Assembly (NCBI GenBank): GCA_001414485.1
Contig: LLEY01000063.1
Span: 248,001 to 312,000 of the forward strand
Source of the DNA: Calycina herbarum
Taxonomy: Eukaryota; Ascomycota; Leotiomycetes; Helotiales; Pezizellaceae
Direction of reading: 5' to 3'
Length of the DNA: 64,000 nt
Part shown: piece after piece, positions 22,431 to 35,771 of the stretch
How positions within the stretch are numbered: position 1 is the stretch's first letter
How the letters are laid out: every line of letters starts with the position of its first letter
Translations under genes and position numbers: made by a program
The notes under the pieces: generated by a model
What the model was told of the DNA's origin: nothing
Seen by the model: the letters and a program-made list of their open reading frames with translations, nothing else
Database searches by the model: none

Positions 22431-24450
22431 GACTTTTGGTGTGTTTTCGTTTAAATTTTGAGGGTGCGCACGGAGTAATGGCACGGACTGTTGGGGACAG
22501 AAAAAATGTCTGATTTTGTTCTCTCGAAAAATGATCTTGAATTTAGAATAAAACCATAACACAAGTATCAAAATAGATGAACTTCTCTTGAAATCTTAAT
22601 TCGCTATCGAAGTTTTCTTCTATATTTTTGTTTTATTTTTCTCGTCTCTTATGGACTCTCTACTAGTCGTTTAGTAGAGCGCGTGTAGGAGAAAATCGGG
22701 ACGTTTTTTTCTGTCTCAGTAGAGATTAGTCCTTCGGGGTATTGTTACAGGAAAGTTCCTAAACTCTAGCGTTTGTTACAAGTCATTTTAGCATATGTAC
22801 GGCGTATGCTGGGTCCTAATCGCTGTCCATCGTTGGGACTTAGTTTAATTCAGTTTGGTTCAGATGTACGCTTTGATTAAAAAACTAGATAAATGATATC
22901 GTCCGTCAAATCGATACCGTTCCCTCCATCCAGAAAACTGATGATTAAGATTTTCCAAACTCACGTTAGTATTCCCATTCGACGGGAAAGAGACTTTAGG
23001 ACATTGGATTGTTGCGACTTCCAAGAACTCCAAGAGGTCATCAGAGAAGGAGAAGCCTGTGGAATTGGTTGTTTGAGTCAGTTGGGTAGTTTTTTTGTTT
23101 TACTTTTTTTAATGTTTTTACAAGGGAATCGAGAACTAAGGTTTTAAATTTAGTGCATCTTGCGATGAAATTGGTTTAAAAGAAGAGTAGTTGGTAGAAA
23201 TTGAGAAGTACACCCCAAGCAATGGGAGGAGAATGAGCATAAAAAAGGAGCTATTGTCTCACAACTTGAATAGATGCCAATCTGAACTTGAAATTGAAAT
23301 TAACATCATGGTATATGTTGCAGAAGGAATGATTTTGTAACTAGTGCTTAGGTCCAGTAATTTGTTGCCGTTTATTCTGTTGCTGCCGTTTATAGAGTCA
23401 TTCTTATATCGAATAATTACATTTATCAAACTTATAGTTCTTCTTGGCATCACCCTGCTCTTATTGTAAGAGAGGCAAGTTGGAGACTACCTTATGCTTG
23501 AACTTCCGGACCACTTCAATTTCGAGGAATTGTCCTCTGTGTAGCTTCGCTAAGCGAAGGTGCCTGGTTTCCACCCAGATTCATAGGGGATATATTTCTA
23601 TGTTTTTACCAGTAAACCTGTTTTAAGTTCCTAAGATTCTTTTCCGCGAATAATAGTCTATGAACAATTGTCAAATACTTGCTTATTACGGGTCCAAGTG
23701 ATTCATAATGGTCCATTTTTACAACACGACTTAAAATTACTACCTCGAGAGTGATTGGAAGAAACATCTCCGCGGGGAGCTTCGGTTAAACGAAGCAACT
23801 CGATGAGATGCGTTGGTATTTTACCACTTATCGAAGAGAGAAAAAAAATGATACTGGTGTTGAGAATAGAGCTCCAAACATATTCCACTCCAATCAAAAG
23901 AGATATCGAGTGCTCTAGAATGACATTGAATTTTACTATTTGATTCAAGGAGGTTAAATAGCGTCTGATGTCCCAATCCTAATACGTAAACATGTAGATG
24001 CAAACAATTTCCCCAAGATTACACGGTAAGATCATATAGACCACCACGCGAACAACTGACGTTCGAGACCAGATGATTCTAGTCTATTATCGAGGAATCT
24101 TATCTTCTGCGTTTTGTTTGGTACAAATCTGAATGAAGTGCATTTGAACTGAAATGATACTATTGAAAAAGAAGATACTGTCGATTCTTAAATTTACTGG
24201 CGAAATATCTAGATTCACATCTTTGAAAGATCAAGAAACTAGAATGATTTCTAGGTAGTTTTCTTACTTGTTGAGGTTGTTGTTTCTACTCATTATCGAT
24301 GTGTTTTTATTCAAACGAGAAACGAAATCACAAAATGGGTTGCGTGTAGCATTTATTGTTGTTGATTTCGCTTCTCGCGGTCCACCCTTTGTCACGACTG
24401 CTAGGAGGCACAAACTTTGGCTCATGTTGTGGTTTACTCCGCCATGGACA
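22431..24450. other. AT-rich gene-poor region with small hairpins
   Basis: No supported gene. Two short inverted repeats of similar form occur: GCTTCGC-TAA-GCGAAGG near 23541 and GCTTCGG-TTAA-ACGAAGC near 23778. Another, CTCTACTA-loop-TAGTAGAG, lies near 22655-22680. These may be traces of old elements. Confidence 0.35.
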
Positions 24451-25538
24451 TGAGCAGGCAGACTTGGGCGGCGATACGATATTATACCGGATTATCGCGA
24501 TATATATCCTACAATAAACATCGTAAATTCTTATCAATAAATATCGGGGTTTTAACGCTAGTGCCTTATAGTACTAAATAAACATTATATAAATTATATT
24601 TACTATTTAAAATATGCTTTATTATATTAAAAAGTTATTATATAAATCTTGATTTAGTACAGAGGTCTTATAATAAGAAGAGTAATCTCTTAGAGTTATA
24701 AATAATTATAATTCACTATATAAAATATATAACGTGGTTTATCATCGAGTCGATTATATTATCGAGTCGTCTACTTTTCCTCACATTCTACTCTACTAAC
24801 TTTAACACGCGTTTTCTCAACTACTATAAATAGAAGTTTAAACTAAAGAAGCTCGAATCATTCTAGCTATTAAGGCTATTCGTTTATCTAAGACAATAAA
24901 TACTCGGACTATAGCAAAACTGTATAGGGTCCCTAGAACTACACTTAGAGACAGAATAGCTGGCCGAACTTCTTACGACGAAACACGACCTAATCGTTAT
25001 AAATTAACTATACTAGAAGAGGAGGTGATTTCTTAGAATATACTTAAGCTAGATTCTAGAGGGTTTATACTACAGCTTACTAGTATAGAAGATATAGCTA
25101 ATTTTATCTTAGAATTAAGAGAGGTAGGACACGTTAGTAAGCTCTAGACTCATCGATTTATACAACGATAACCAGCTCTTAAGACGTGTTTTAATCGCGT
25201 TTATAATTTCTAAAGAGCCTTATACGAAGATCCTAAGCTAATTAGCACGTGGTTTTAACTAGTAGAAAACATAAGAGTAAAATATAGGATTTTAGACTAC
25301 GACTTCTATAACTTCGACGAGACTAGGTTTATAATAGGTATAATCTATACTATAATAGTTATAACCCGCGTAGATCGACGTAGTAGAGGTAAGACAGTTT
25401 AGCTAGAGAATAGGGAATAGACTATAGCTATTACTTATATTAATAGTAAAGGCTAGAGTGTTCCTCTATTTTTAGTAGTTTAAGAGAAGAATTATCTTAT
25501 AAACTAGTATACTAATAGCAGCCTCCTACCTAACTAGG

Positions 25539-25995
25539 TGTTACGAATCACGTGTTAACACGTGACTAGTGAAGTCTAGGCGACGTCCTGACAGGACAAG
25601 TACTATTAGAACCTAGAAAGAAGAGGATTGAAAATGTTAGATATATAATCTACGGATTTTATTATATCTATATTACGTAACTCGGTTAGGTACGGTTAGG
25701 TAATAGAGTCTAGTTTTAGTAGCTCTGAAATTAGAGTTAGACTCTATCTTTAGAACTTCTATAGAATAGGACTCTAAAACGGGAACGAAGGTTCTATATA
25801 AGACTAGCACGTCTGCTATTAGATAGGAGCTTCGTACTTAACTTTAGTTATTAATCTTATTATCTTATTTAATATCTCTAATATAAGTAACGAGTTTACT
25901 TCTAAGTAAACAACCTAGTATATCTATACTTCTTACCTATATACTAACCTTTAAGACTTAGTTACCTTTGTTTAGTTTATTTAAGTTTCGTTATA
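25539..25995 (+). repeat. 5' LTR of element A (457 bp)
   Basis: Begins TGTTACGAATCACG and ends AAGTTTCGTTATA, where the final TA derives from the canonical CA. Its central part (AACACGTGACTAG...) differs from the 446/447-bp LTRs of C and E, so A belongs to a sister subfamily, while the last ~200 bp are shared. Confidence 0.9.
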
Positions 25996-27734
25996 CTTTA
26001 AGTACCTACTACGAAGTAAGATCGCTAATATATTAACTACCTCTTCTACTCCGAAAGTAACCTTACCTAAGCCAGCTATAACTACCGTAGCTATACTAGT
26101 TACTACTCTTTATAAAGAAGTAAAACTCCTAATCCTAAAGCTATTCGACGGCTTACTAGAAAAGCTAGCTAAGTTTCTTATAAAAGCTTCTATATACTTG
26201 AACTTTTATATAGCCTAGTTTAAGAGCGAAACTAACTAGGTTATATAGTTGTCTACCTATCTTAAAAGAGTAGCTTATAACTGGTTAGAACTATATTTAG
26301 AGGATTTTTAGAAAAATAAGATAACTAAGAGAAAAGTCTTACTTTAAATATTAGAAAAGATAAGAGACTTATTTAAGAATGTTTAAGAGTTTAAGATTAG
26401 AATTAATTAAGCTTTTAAGAATATTAATATAAAGAAGAAAGTAGTCTAAGCTCTGTACTTACTTAGACAGAAGGGCTTAGCTACTAAATACGCTTTATAA
26501 TTCTAGTAGTATTCTATATAAATAGAATAGAATAACGAAGTATTACGTAAATAATTCTACTATAGTCTAAAGAATAGTATTAAGAACGAACTTATATAGG
26601 AGGATTTTCTTAATACTTTAAACGAATTAACTAATAATATAATTAAAATCGATAACTAAAACTATAAACGAAGTTTAGAGAAAAAGAGTAGTTATAGATA
26701 TTAATATAAAAAGAGTAGGAAAAGAGACTATAAGGATTCTATAGAAATTAATACTATTTAGAAATCTTAGGTCTTAAAGAAAGAGACTTAGAGAAAAAAC
26801 CTATTAAAGAGAGAACTTTCCTAGAAAGAGCAAAATCGTCAACGTAAGTAGAACTTATATTATAACTATAGCCTCTTCGGCTATAGAGTAAATAAGTATA
26901 GTAAGAAGAAAGACTCTAAAGAGAAAGAATAGATTAATACTACTATTTAAAAAGAAGTAGCTTTACTAGATAAAATCGAACGTATAGATAATAAACTCGA
27001 AGCTAGAGAATATAGTACGTAGATTAAAATAGATACCTTAGATATAATAGTAGACGTTATATATCTATAGCTAAACGAAGGAATTAAGTTATAAGTTAGT
27101 AAGATATAAGATACTAATAATAGTAGAAACCTACTTCTTAAAGAATATTATAATATATAGTTAGAAATAGAATTTAGATTACCTCTTTAAGTAGAATATA
27201 AATTACTACTATTAATAAGTTTATTAGAGTTATTAGAATTAGAATCTAACTTATTAGAAGTAGATCTAAGAATATATAAGCTAGAATAAAGCGAGATATA
27301 AGTATTTATTAGAACCTTTAAGAGAGATAATAGAGAGATATATATAGAAAACTAGAAACCTGATTTTTAGAGCTTATATTCTATTTAAGGAATTAACTCT
27401 ATAGTTTTAACTATCTATATAATAGTTTAGAACGAATAAGACCGAGTAACTATAGTTAGCCTAGTTACTAGAAGAGAAACAGTTGAGTTTAAGGAACTTA
27501 AATACGATTTAGAATAAAATAAGCTATCTAGTTAGTCTAAGATAGAAGATATTTAGATAGTCGTAGACCTCTAGGAAGAAACTAGTTTATAGTAATAGTA
27601 GGGTTCTAAGGACTTTATAAGATATTCGAAGCCTAGTTTCTTAAGTATACTATTTAACTATAAGGAAGTAATACTAGAAATAGGAGGCTAGTATACTATA
27701 GTTATATAACGAAACTCAAACGAACTAAACAAAT

Positions 27735-28180
27735 TATCACGAATTACGTTATACGTGATAAGTAGTCTAGACGGCGCTCTAATAGGACAAAGCACGATAT
27801 TTAGGAAATAGAAGGTAATATAGAAGGGAATTAGTAATATAAAGGCATTTAGGATTCTAGGATCTCACTATTAGATAACCGTTGATAGTTATATAATAGA
27901 TCCTCTTAAATCCCTTAAGAGATCTAAAGGGATCTAGGGATCTAGGCTTATATAGAGATCTAGGTAGTATAGAAAGATCCTATATATACTAGCACGTCTG
28001 CTATTAGATAGGAGCTTCGTGCTTAACTTTAGTTATTAATCTTATTATATTATTTAATATCTTTGATATAAGTAACGAGTTTACTTCTAAGTAAACAACC
28101 TGGTATATCTATACTTCTTACTTATATACTAACCTTCGAGACTTAGTCATCTTTGTTTAGTTCGTTTAAGTTTCGTTATA
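27735..28180 (+). repeat. 5' LTR of element C (446 bp)
   Basis: Starts TATCACGAATTACG (canonical TG mutated to TA) and ends TTTCGTTATA. It includes a run of GATC-rich words (AGATCCTCTTAAATCCCTTAAG...) around 27900-27960. Confidence 0.9.
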
Positions 28181-31100
28181 CTTTAAGCACCTGCTTAGAA
28201 GTTCAGTCGCCATGGCTCTAGCAACCCCTGCCGCAGTAGCTAGCTCGAATACTAGTTAAGTCAACGTCGTAAGAACATCTAGAAGTGTAACCGGAAGAAT
28301 ACCTGCTAGTATATAGTCGACTAGGAACGACGATAATATTAGTATACTAGACGCCTCTAAGCCCTATAAGGTCGAAGTACTTGTATCTATTAAAGTTAAG
28401 ATACTAGATATGTATTATAGAAAGTGAAAGGAACTTAACTTGTTCCTTCTTTAGATAGACATCTACTTTAACTTTAACTCTGATAAGTTCGAAGGTAATT
28501 ATAACTTACGAACTATCTTTGCTATCTCCTATCTTAGAGGATTAGCATTAGAATAGGCCTAGCTATACTTAGAGGACTTCTTTAAGAATAAGGATAAAGA
28601 TAGAAAGATAGAATTAACTAAGATTATGTTTAAATCTTAGAGAGGATTTAAGGTAACTATTAGGAAAGTTTTTAGAGACTTTGATATAATCTAAACAGTT
28701 ATATATAAGCTTTTAGAGTTATACTAAACCAGATTAGTAATAGATTACGCTAATGAATTTTAACGTTATAGAACAAAGTTAGAATAGAATACTATTGCTT
28801 TTATAGAACTCTTTTATAAAGGATTAAAGATATATATCTATAAGGAAATAGCTAAGTAGAATATATAGTTCTTAACTATTATAGGTATAATTAAGGAAGT
28901 TGTCTAGCTAGATAATCGCTTATACGAATTTAGGAAGAGTAACCCTAAGTACGGGGAAAAGAGTAAAGGGTTAGGAAAGTAGAAGTACTCTTATACTAAT
29001 AAACATAGTAAGGAGGTAAACACTATATAGAGGAAAACCTTTCTAAAGAAAGGAGGACTTTCCTAAGAGGAGCGAAATTATCAACGCGAGTAGAACTTAT
29101 ATTATAATTATAGTCTACTAGGTTATAGAGTAAATAAGTATAATAAGAAGAAAGACTCTAAGAGAAAGAAATAAATTAATACTACTATTTAATAATAAGT
29201 AGCCTTAACTAATTATATTAAACTTATAGATAAGGAGCTTAAGGTACGAGGATATAGAACCTAGATTAAAAATAATAAAGGAATTAGTAGTATATAAGAT
29301 ACTAATAATAATAGGGATCTACTTCTTAAAGAATATTATAATATATAATTAGTAATAGAATCTAAGTAACCTTTTTAAGTAGAATATAAATTACTACTAT
29401 CGACTAGTTCTTTAGAAATATTAGACTTATCTTCTAGTTTAAAAGAAGAGATAAGAAATAAAGACCTTAAAGTTAGAGAAACTTAGGCTTTCCTTAGAAC
29501 TTTTAAATAAGGAAATTAATAGATATATATTAATAACTAGAAACTAGACTTCTAGAGTCCTTATATAATATAAGAAGTTAACTCAACTATCTTAATAACA
29601 TATATAGTTAGAAGAAACAACTCTAAAATAATAACTCTAGTTAGCTTAATTACTAGGTAAGAAACTATTAAGAATAAAGAACCTATATATAACTAACTAC
29701 GAATTAAGGAACCTATTTATCTTAAAGTTAAAGACGTATAAAAAATATATAATATTTTAGAAGAAATTAGTATATAGATATAGCAAGTTCTAATAGGATT
29801 TAAAGAACGAATTAAAACCCTCTTTTATAGAACAGTACTTAAAGACGTTATACTAAAAGAATTTAAGAAATATATTATAGTTATATTAATTAAAAAGGAT
29901 AGAATAGTATTTAGAAAATATAATTTACTAAAGTTGTTTAGTATACTATTCTAGGAGCGAAGAGAGCTTAATATTACTAAATAGGCTAAAACGGAACTAG
30001 AAGAATTTTACTATCCTCTAGTAGAAGAACTATAGTTTATAGAAACAGTTTAAGAAATAATAGTATAATAAATATAATATAAACTAAGTCTAACCTTAGA
30101 TTAGTTATTATAGAAACAGTTCAAAGGAATTTTACTAGAACCTACTAGAATAGTAGAATATTATCAGATATACGAAGTAGTATTATTAAATAATAAAGAA
30201 GTAGTATTCTTTCCTTAGTCCTAGATATAGACAGTTAAGAAAAAGAACTTAAAGGACTATATATTTAAGGTTTAATATATAAAACTAGAGATAAGTATAC
30301 TAGAAGCTACTTTAGATTATCTATATATAAGAGAGCTATAGTCTATAAAAGCTATTATAGAAACTAGTTATAAATAGATCTAATATAATTATAAATAAAT
30401 ACTAAAACGATTTATAAGAGGAATTCCTAAGATAATAGGAATCCTAGAATATAGATTAGTATATAAGATAGTATATACTAATAAGGAAAGAGTAAGATTC
30501 TTTCTATAGTATAAGGACGAGGAAAGAAGAAATTATAATCGAGAAAATCGATCTTTTAAAGTCTAATATATTAAAGTAAAGTTAGACGCTACTTTAAGAG
30601 AAAGACAGTTAGTAGTAACTATAGAAATAAGAGGGAAGAAGTTACGAGTTATAATAGACTTAGGAGTAATAGGTAACTTTATTTCTCTAATAGCTTAAGA
30701 GAAGCTAAACGTCCTAATTAAAGAGATAAGACTATATTAATTAGAAGTAGTCGATAGAATAGACGTTGTATATTAAAATAGGATTATTAATTAGTAAACT
30801 ATTCTAATAAAAATTAATATTAAAAGATACTACTTAAATATATAATTCGATATTATTAAAATAGGAAGTAAGGAAGTAATACTTAGTATATTATAGATTT
30901 AGGAATATAATCTAGAAATTAACTAGAAAGCTAGGAAGATAACTTTTAGTTAATACGAATATATAGGTTTGTATTTATAACTTTAAGGCTAGAATAAGGT
31001 TAGTACTACCTCTTCTAAAGTACTAGAACACCTTATCTAAGGTCCTCTACAGGTTAGTAAGAAAGCTAATAACGAAATACCTATATAGTATAGAGAATTT

Positions 31101-33959
31101 AAGGCTTTGTTCAAAAACCTAGAAGACTTATAAGCTTTACTAGAACATTGCTTATAAGATTATAAGATTAAATTAAAAGAGGGTTATTACTTCTTAAAGT
31201 AGAAGCTTCGATTATATAACTAGAAAAGCCTATAGAGAATAGAAAGTTATATAATAGAAGGTATTAAAAAGAGATATATTAGAAGATCTAAGTCGCTAAT
31301 TATCTTAAATATACTTATTATTAAGAAGAAAGACGACCTAGATAGGAGAGTATATATTAATTACTAAGAAGTAAATCACGCTATAGTTAAGGACGCTTAT
31401 CCGCTACTACTAAGCTAATACTTATAGGATAAGTTAGGTAAGGTAGTACGATTTACGAAATTAGATTAATAAAACGCTTATAGACTTATATAAATAAAAA
31501 CCAGAGACGAATAGAAGATAGTATTTGCCTTACTATTAGGCCTTTACAAATATATAATTATACTATTTAGACTTTATAATATACTAGCTATATATTAAAG
31601 ATAAAATAATAATATTTTAGGAGATCTTCTAAGAATAATAGTAATTTACTACTTAGATAATATCTTAATCTTCTTAGAAAAAGAAGAAGAATATAAGAGA
31701 TATATTAGAGAAGTTTTATAATAACTTATAAAAGTAAACTCTTAGTTAAAACTCTTAAAATATAAGTTTAGAGTAGCTTAGACACTTTTTCTAAGATAAG
31801 TATTTAGCTTAGAGAAAATAGAAATAGATCTAGTAAAGATCTAAGATATCTTAAACTAGAAATTACTAGAGAATATAAAAGATATATAGTCCTTCTTTAG
31901 ATTTATAAACTTTTACTATCTATTTATATAAGACTATATAAAGATTATTAAACTAATATTAATACTAATTAAGAAAGCTATTAAGTTTATATAGAATAAA
32001 TAAGTAGAGAATGCTTTTTAGAAAATTAAAGTAAAGTTTATAGAAAAACCTATTTTATATAATTTTAATATAGATAAACCTAGTATAATTAAAATAGACG
32101 TCTTAGATATAGTAGTAGATATGATTTACTTATAACTAAATAATAAGGGAAAACTTATATCTATTATATATTATTTTAAAATATTTAACCTAGTATAATA
32201 AAACTATAGTATCTTTAATAAGGAACTACTTACTATAGTATTAGCTTTAGAATATTAGAAGATTTATTTATAACTAGTAAAATACTTAGTTATAGTTTTA
32301 TCTAACTATAAGAACCTTAAGATATTTATAATAACTAAGGAACTTATAATAAGACGATTAGCTAGATAGTTAGAGATATTAGAAGGATTCGACATCGTTA
32401 TCTAATATATAAAAGAAACGTTAAATACTTAAGCTAATACTCTTAGCTAGAAACCTAGATACAAGGGAAATAAGAAGTATAAGAAGATTATAATCTTAAA
32501 AACTCTTAAGAATAGAGACTTAGTACCTACTATATATAAGATAGTAGTAATAAACAACATTTAGATAAATAAAATTTAGAATATATATAAAGGTTATAAT
32601 TAGTATATAAAAGAAAAATTATAAGTTCCTAGCTTATATACTAAGGAATTTATATAGGAATACTATACTATACCTACTTATAGTTACTAAGGAATTCGTA
32701 GAACTCTCTAGAGGATAAGATAGTACTACTATATTAATCAGTTATCTATAATAGTTAAGGAAGTAATAGTAGAATATAATACCTATACTAGGAATAAGGC
32801 TTCCTACTATACTCCTTATAGACAGATAAACACTACTCTAATACTATAAATACCTTAGAAATTAATATTTATAGATTTTATTATTAAACTACTAAAATCT
32901 AAAGATCTAATAATAAGAGTTAAGTATAACTTAATCCTAGTTATTATAGAATAACTTATAAAGTATATAATTTTAATAGTATATATAGAGTTAAGTATAG
33001 CTAAGGAATTAGTATTTACATTCTTTAGAGAAGTAGTCTTAAGATATAGACTACTTAAAGAAATACTCTTAGATAGAGATAAACTCTTTACCTTAAAATT
33101 TTAAATTACTCTTATAGAACGATTAAGTATAAAGAGAAAGCTTTCTATAGCTTTTTACTCTTAAATAAATAGAGGAAATAAACAGATAAATTAAGTAGTT
33201 AAAATATACCTTTATTATTATATAAACTACTAGTAAAATAACTAGGTAGAACTGCTACTCTTAGTATAGTTTATCTATAATAGTTTAGTAACGGAGATAA
33301 TACTTATTATACTATTCTATATTAACTTTAGATATGAATTATTAGCGTACTAAGAACTACTGTCTACGACTATTAATAACTAACTTACTTATATTTAAGT
33401 CTTAAAAATTAAGAATCTATATAAAGAACTTATAAAGGACTTGTAATTTATAGTAGAAAGAAATACGTACTACTATAATAAACGACGTAGTTAGGAGCTA
33501 ATACTAAAAGAGAAGGATAAAGTCTACTTAGTATAAAAAAATATTAATATAAAAAGACTAAGTAATAAATTAGATTATAAAAAACTTAGACTATTTAAAA
33601 TTAAATAAGTTAAGAGACCTTTAAATTATAAATTAGTATTATTAAAGATAATAAACATCTACCTAGTATTCTATATATCCTTACTTAAACTAGTATTACT
33701 AGGAGTACTACTAGCCTTATTTATAGAAATTTAACTAGTTAATCTAAATGTTAAATATAAAGTTAAAAGAATTCTTAACTATAGAATTATTAGAGGAAAA
33801 GTTAAGTATTTAATTAAATAGTTAGATTACTTATACTTAGAAAATACTTAGAAACTAAAAAGTAATCTTAACTATTACCTAGTAGAACTTTAGAAGTTCT
33901 ATTAGGAAAACCTAAGTTTACTTATATTTCGTAGTCTAAAAGAAAAGTAGTAAGGAAGG

Positions 33960-34560
33960 CTAGGTTAAGAACTATCTTAGATTAGGAATTAGTAGGAATA
34001 GGCAGGGCTACTAGATAGGTAACCTCTGTTTCTCGCTACTCTTATTCCTCTCTTTCTTTCTCCTTCTTCTCTTTCTTTTCTACCTCCTTAGTAGTGTTAA
34101 GTTTATTAAAAAAACGAAGTCCTTAATAGGACATTTTACGTTACCTTTCTTTAAGAAAGGCCTTCTACTTTCGTAACTATAGAATCTTTGCTATTACCTT
34201 CTCCTCCTCCTTATCTAGCTTCTCCTCTTATCTTTCGATAGAGGACTAGTTGTTAGTATAAGGAACGTTCTTCTTCTAAGTATTATTAGTTCTATTATAT
34301 TTTAATTTTAACTAAATATATTTAGAGTATTAAGAGGATTAGAAGATATTAATAAAACATCTATACTTTTAGGAAGCGTAGTAAGAATATAGTAATATTT
34401 TATTATAAACTATTTTAATACTTTTTATAAGAAGTATTTATTCTTCTTTTTTCTTTCGTATAAGATAGGACATAATAGAAAGGAAAGGATACTACTAGCA
34501 CCTTAACTAAGTTTCTTAGCTTATACTTAAGTATAAGAACACGCTAAGCTAAGAAGAGGA
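33960..34560 (-). pseudogene. antisense accessory frame of element C
   Basis: Between the chromodomain and the 3' LTR, the strand opposite to gag-pol reads as a remnant Lys/Glu-rich frame (RRKKERNKSSEKQR in one frame, VALPIPTN then LNLAFL in another), matching the better preserved copy at 63282-63887. It is broken by stops and frame changes. Confidence 0.5.
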
Positions 34561-34563
34561 TAG

Positions 34564-35009
34564 TATTATAAATCACGTTATATATAATAAGTAGTCTAGA
34601 CAGCGCTTTAATAAGATAAGGCACGATATTTAGGAAATAGAAGGTAATATAGGAGAGAATTAGTAATATAAAGGTATTTAGGATTCTAGGATCTTACTAT
34701 TAGATAACTGTTAGTAGTTATATAATAGATCCTCTTAGATCTCTTAAGAGATCTAAAGAGATCTAAGGATCTAGGCTTATATAAGGATCTAGGTAGTATA
34801 GAAAGATTCTATATATACTAGCACGTCTACTATTAGATAGGAGCTTTATACTTAACTTTAGTTATTAATCTTATTATATTATTTAATATCTTTAATATAA
34901 GTAACAAGTTCACTTCTAAGTAAACAACCCAGCGTATCTGTACTTCTTACCTATATACTAACCTTCGAGACTTAGTCATCTTTGTTTAGTTCGTTTGAGT
35001 TTCGTTATA
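34564..35009 (+). repeat. 3' LTR of element C (446 bp)
   Basis: Same length as its partner and preceded by an A/G-rich polypurine tract (AAGAAGAGGATAG). Differences from the 5' LTR are mostly C-to-T or G-to-A type, e.g. TATTATAAATCACG versus TATCACGAATTACG. Confidence 0.9.
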
Positions 35010-35771
35010 TAAATATAACTAAGTCTCGAAGGTTAGTATACGGGTAAGAAGTATAGACGCGATAGATTATCTACTTAGAAGTGAACTCGTTACTTATATT
35101 AAAGATATTAAATAAGATAATAAGATTAATAACTAAAGTTAAGTACGAAGCTCCTATCTAGGTAGTAGACGTGCTAGTATATATAGAACCCTTCGTACTA
35201 CCTGGATCCTTTTAGATCCCCTATAGGATCTAACGGGATCTATCACGTGACCTCCAACAGTTATCCAACAGTGAGATCCTAGAATACCTAAATACCTTTA
35301 TATTACTAATTCCCTCTTATACTACCTTTTATTTCCTAGATATTATATCTTATTCTATTAGAGCGCTGTCTAGACTACTTACTATATATAACGTGATTCG
35401 TAACAAGTTGCTATAGTCGGTAAAGTTAGAGTAATATTTTAGGAATTTAGAACTAGAAAATTATTTAGTATAATCTTTTAGGAAATAAACAAATATAATA
35501 TTAACTAAGAAATAGAGATAGTATAGAAAGAACTCTACTATTTAACGAATAAAGAGTTAAATACTACTTCTAAAGAGAATTAGTTAGTAGTAACTACGAA
35601 AGTATAAGAAAAGGAACTCTAAGTCTTAATTAACTCTAGAGTAATAAGTAACTTCCTTTCTCTAATAGCTCTAAAGAAGCTAAACGTCTTAATTAAAGGT
35701 ATAAAACTATACTATCTAAGAGTAGTTAATAGAATAGACGTTGCTTACTAAAATAAGATTATTAATTAGTA

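Larger units (their letters stand above)
27735..35009 (+). mobile_element. element C: Ty3/Gypsy chromovirus, complete but RIP-dead
   Basis: 7,275 bp with LTRs 27735-28180 and 34564-35009, both 446 bp, inserted in LTR D with target duplication CAAAT / TAAAT (one C-to-T change). gag starts with an ATG at 28212 (MALATPAAVASSNTS) and includes FEGNYNLRTIFAISYLRGLA. The aspartic protease core VIIDLGVIGNFIS lies near 30650. Reverse transcriptase is about 31300-31720 with YLDNILIF near 31652, RNase H about 32085-32330, integrase about 32640-33500, and a chromodomain about 33745-33900 (VKRILNYRIIRGKVKYLIK). Every domain contains TAA/TAG stops, mainly at former Gln and Trp codons, so no protein can be made. 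Confidence 0.92.
27705..35405 (-). mobile_element. D: minus-strand solo LTR, split by element C
   Basis: The reverse-oriented LTR starts TATAACGAAACTCAAACG at 27705, is interrupted after 27734 by element C, resumes at 35010 and ends GTGATTCGTAACA at 35405. The two parts join into one continuous LTR matching the minus-strand LTR at 62765-63191. Its target duplication is AGTTA (27700-27704) and AGTTG (35406-35410), differing by one G-to-A change. There is no internal region, so D was already a solo LTR or became one; it sits in the pol region of element A. Confidence 0.85.

Noticed and set aside
23535..23800. Two GCTTCG...CGAAGC hairpins as RNA genes
   Set aside because: Only 6-7 bp stems with no tRNA or snRNA features; too little to call.
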